Source: DASSUW01 sp036520135 (GTDB taxonomy: Bacteria > Actinomycetota > Thermoleophilia > Solirubrobacterales > Solirubrobacteraceae). Taken from it: a stretch of DNA of 14,788 nt. Under the pieces are notes generated by a model that worked only from the letters and a program-made list of their open reading frames with translations, had not been told where the DNA came from and made no database searches. Below are positions 14,076 to 14,788 of this stretch, in pieces. Where the stretch lies: assembly GCA_036520135.1 (NCBI GenBank), contig DATDKF010000400.1, forward strand, positions 1-14,788, written 5' to 3'. Positions within the stretch are counted from its first letter, which is position 1. Each line of letters starts with the position of its first letter. The position numbers were made by a program, and so were the translations under genes.

Positions 14076-14701
14076 CGACGAGCCGCTACCTCTCCTCGCG
14101 CCGCAAGCGCGCGCTCGACGTGCTGCTCGGCAGCGTCGCGTTCGTCGTGACGGCGCCGGCGCTCGCGATCGCCGCGGTGGCGATCCGGCTCGAGACGCAC
14201 GGCCACGCGATCTACCGCCAGCGGCGCGTCGGCCGCCACGGCCGGCCGTTCCTGCTCTTCAAGCTCCGGACGATGGTCAGCGGCGCCGAGCACATGGGCG
14301 CCGGGCTCGCCGTCGACGCGGGCGACGCCCGCATCACGCGCCTCGGCGCCTGGCTGCGGCGGACGTCGTTCGACGAGGTGCCGAACCTGGTCAACGTGCT
14401 GCGCGGCCACATGTCGCTGGTCGGCCCGCGCCCGACCGTGCAGGTGCAGGTCGACCGCTACACCGAGCGCCAGCGCGGGCGGCTGTGCGTGCGACCCGGG
14501 CTGACCGGCTGGGCGCAGGTGAACGGCCGCGCGTCGCTGCCGTGGCACGAGCGGATCGAGCTCGACCTCTGGTACGTCGAGCACGCGTCCCTGCGGCTCG
14601 ACCTGCGGATCCTCCTGCGCACGGCCCGGATGGCGGCCACCGGCGCCGGCCTCTACCGCGGCGAGACGGGAGGCTGGCGCGAGCCGCCGCTGAGGCACTG
14701 A
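14072..14701 (+). CDS. Phosphoglycosyl transferase (bacterial sugar transferase, PglC/WcaJ catalytic type)
   Basis: A 209-residue monotopic membrane enzyme that transfers a sugar-1-phosphate from a UDP-sugar to undecaprenyl phosphate, the first committed step of a lipid-linked glycan. Only the catalytic core is present, as in PglC. A basic N-terminus RRKRALDVLLG (10-20) leads into one hydrophobic re-entrant helix with Pro29. Then come IYRQRRVGRHGRPF (47-60), FKLRTM (63-68), the catalytic Asp-Glu pair D101-E102 in SFDEVPNLVNVLRGHMSLVG, PRP (119-121), and RPGLTGWAQVNGR (141-153). The start is GTG 14072 with a good GGAGGG (14060-14065) 6 nt upstream; it overlaps the preceding stop by 4 nt. The stop overlaps the following LacI-type gene by one base. 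It would initiate the glycan that the neighbouring glycosyltransferases extend. Confidence 0.94.
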   Translation: MTTSRYLSSRRKRALDVLLGSVAFVVTAPALAIAAVAIRLETHGHAIYRQRRVGRHGRPFLLFKLRTMVSGAEHMGAGLAVDAGDARITRLGAWLRRTSFDEVPNLVNVLRGHMSLVGPRPTVQVQVDRYTERQRGRLCVRPGLTGWAQVNGRASLPWHERIELDLWYVEHASLRLDLRILLRTARMAATGAGLYRGETGGWREPPLRH

Positions 14702-14788
14702 TGAGCGACCGCGTGACGCTGCAGACGATCGCGGACGCCGTCGGCGTGTCGCGCACCACGGTGTCCAACGCCTACAACCGGCCGGACC
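14701..14788 (+). CDS. LacI-family transcriptional regulator, only the N-terminus in the window
   Basis: Twenty-nine codons are visible before the right edge. They read MSDRVTLQTIADAVGVSRT then TVSNAYNRPD, an unmistakable LacI/GalR helix-turn-helix: V-T-L-x-x-I-A-x-x-x-G-V-S-x-x-T-V-S-x-x-x-N. The rest, normally a sugar-binding effector domain for about 330 residues in total, lies outside. ATG 14701 shares its A with the TGA of the sugar transferase gene, and GAGG (14692-14695) sits 5 nt upstream, so the regulator is probably co-translated with the glycan genes. An autoregulatory or locus-specific role is inference; no operator was identified in this window. Confidence 0.9.
   Translation, partial: MSDRVTLQTIADAVGVSRTTVSNAYNRPD

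Noticed and set aside
1..14788. tRNA, rRNA, CRISPR, riboswitch, transposase or prophage genes
   Set aside because: Scanned by eye for conserved cores, regular direct repeats with spacers and recombinase motifs; nothing supportable was found apart from the foldback element.

Overview
The window is very GC-rich (roughly 70% or more by eye). It has dense overlapping genes, GTG and TTG starts, and an actinobacterial set of cell-surface genes. The phrase-like ITGADIKNNS-type repeats, a standalone LytR C-terminal domain protein and a FlgD-Ig protein with a dimethylformamidase-like C-terminus suggest a soil actinobacterium of the Thermoleophilia (Solirubrobacterales type). That placement is inference from style and families; no marker gene is present. 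I call fifteen protein genes (two cut by the window edges) and no RNA genes, CRISPR array, transposase or integrase.

Layout. (A) 1-2890, minus strand: a secreted collagen-like repeat protein, a secreted trypsin-like protease, a DedA membrane protein and the start of undecaprenyl-diphosphatase (UppP). The first two genes each end in a strong GC-rich hairpin; the last two overlap by 14 bp. (B) 3012-10266, plus strand: a tight five-gene run. It holds a DegT-type sugar aminotransferase, a DUF354 GT-B-like protein, a membrane-anchored FlaA1/CapD/WbpM-type nucleotide-sugar dehydratase, a two-span protein with a LytR_C domain, and a large secreted or anchored protein with FlgD-Ig-like and DMFA-like domains. 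(C) 10267-10474: a 208-bp imperfect foldback repeat exactly filling the convergent junction. (D) 10485-12880, minus strand: a short family-2 glycosyltransferase, an LtrA-family membrane protein and an unrecognised soluble protein, chained by close spacing and a GTGA overlap. (E) 12942-14788, plus strand: a membrane GT2 glycosyltransferase, a phosphoglycosyl transferase (bacterial sugar transferase) and the first 29 codons of a LacI-family regulator, all overlapping by 1-4 nt.

How it fits together (inference): the locus looks like a cell-surface glycan module. The dehydratase and aminotransferase would make an activated amino- or deoxy-sugar. The phosphoglycosyl transferase would load the first sugar-phosphate onto undecaprenyl phosphate, and the glycosyltransferases would extend it. 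DedA and UppP would recycle the lipid carrier, and the LytR_C protein may act at the cell wall. The LacI-type gene is a candidate regulator. The best leads are the foldback element, the overlapping dedA-uppP pair, the hairpin abutting the dedA start, and the architecture of the two proteins ending the main operon.
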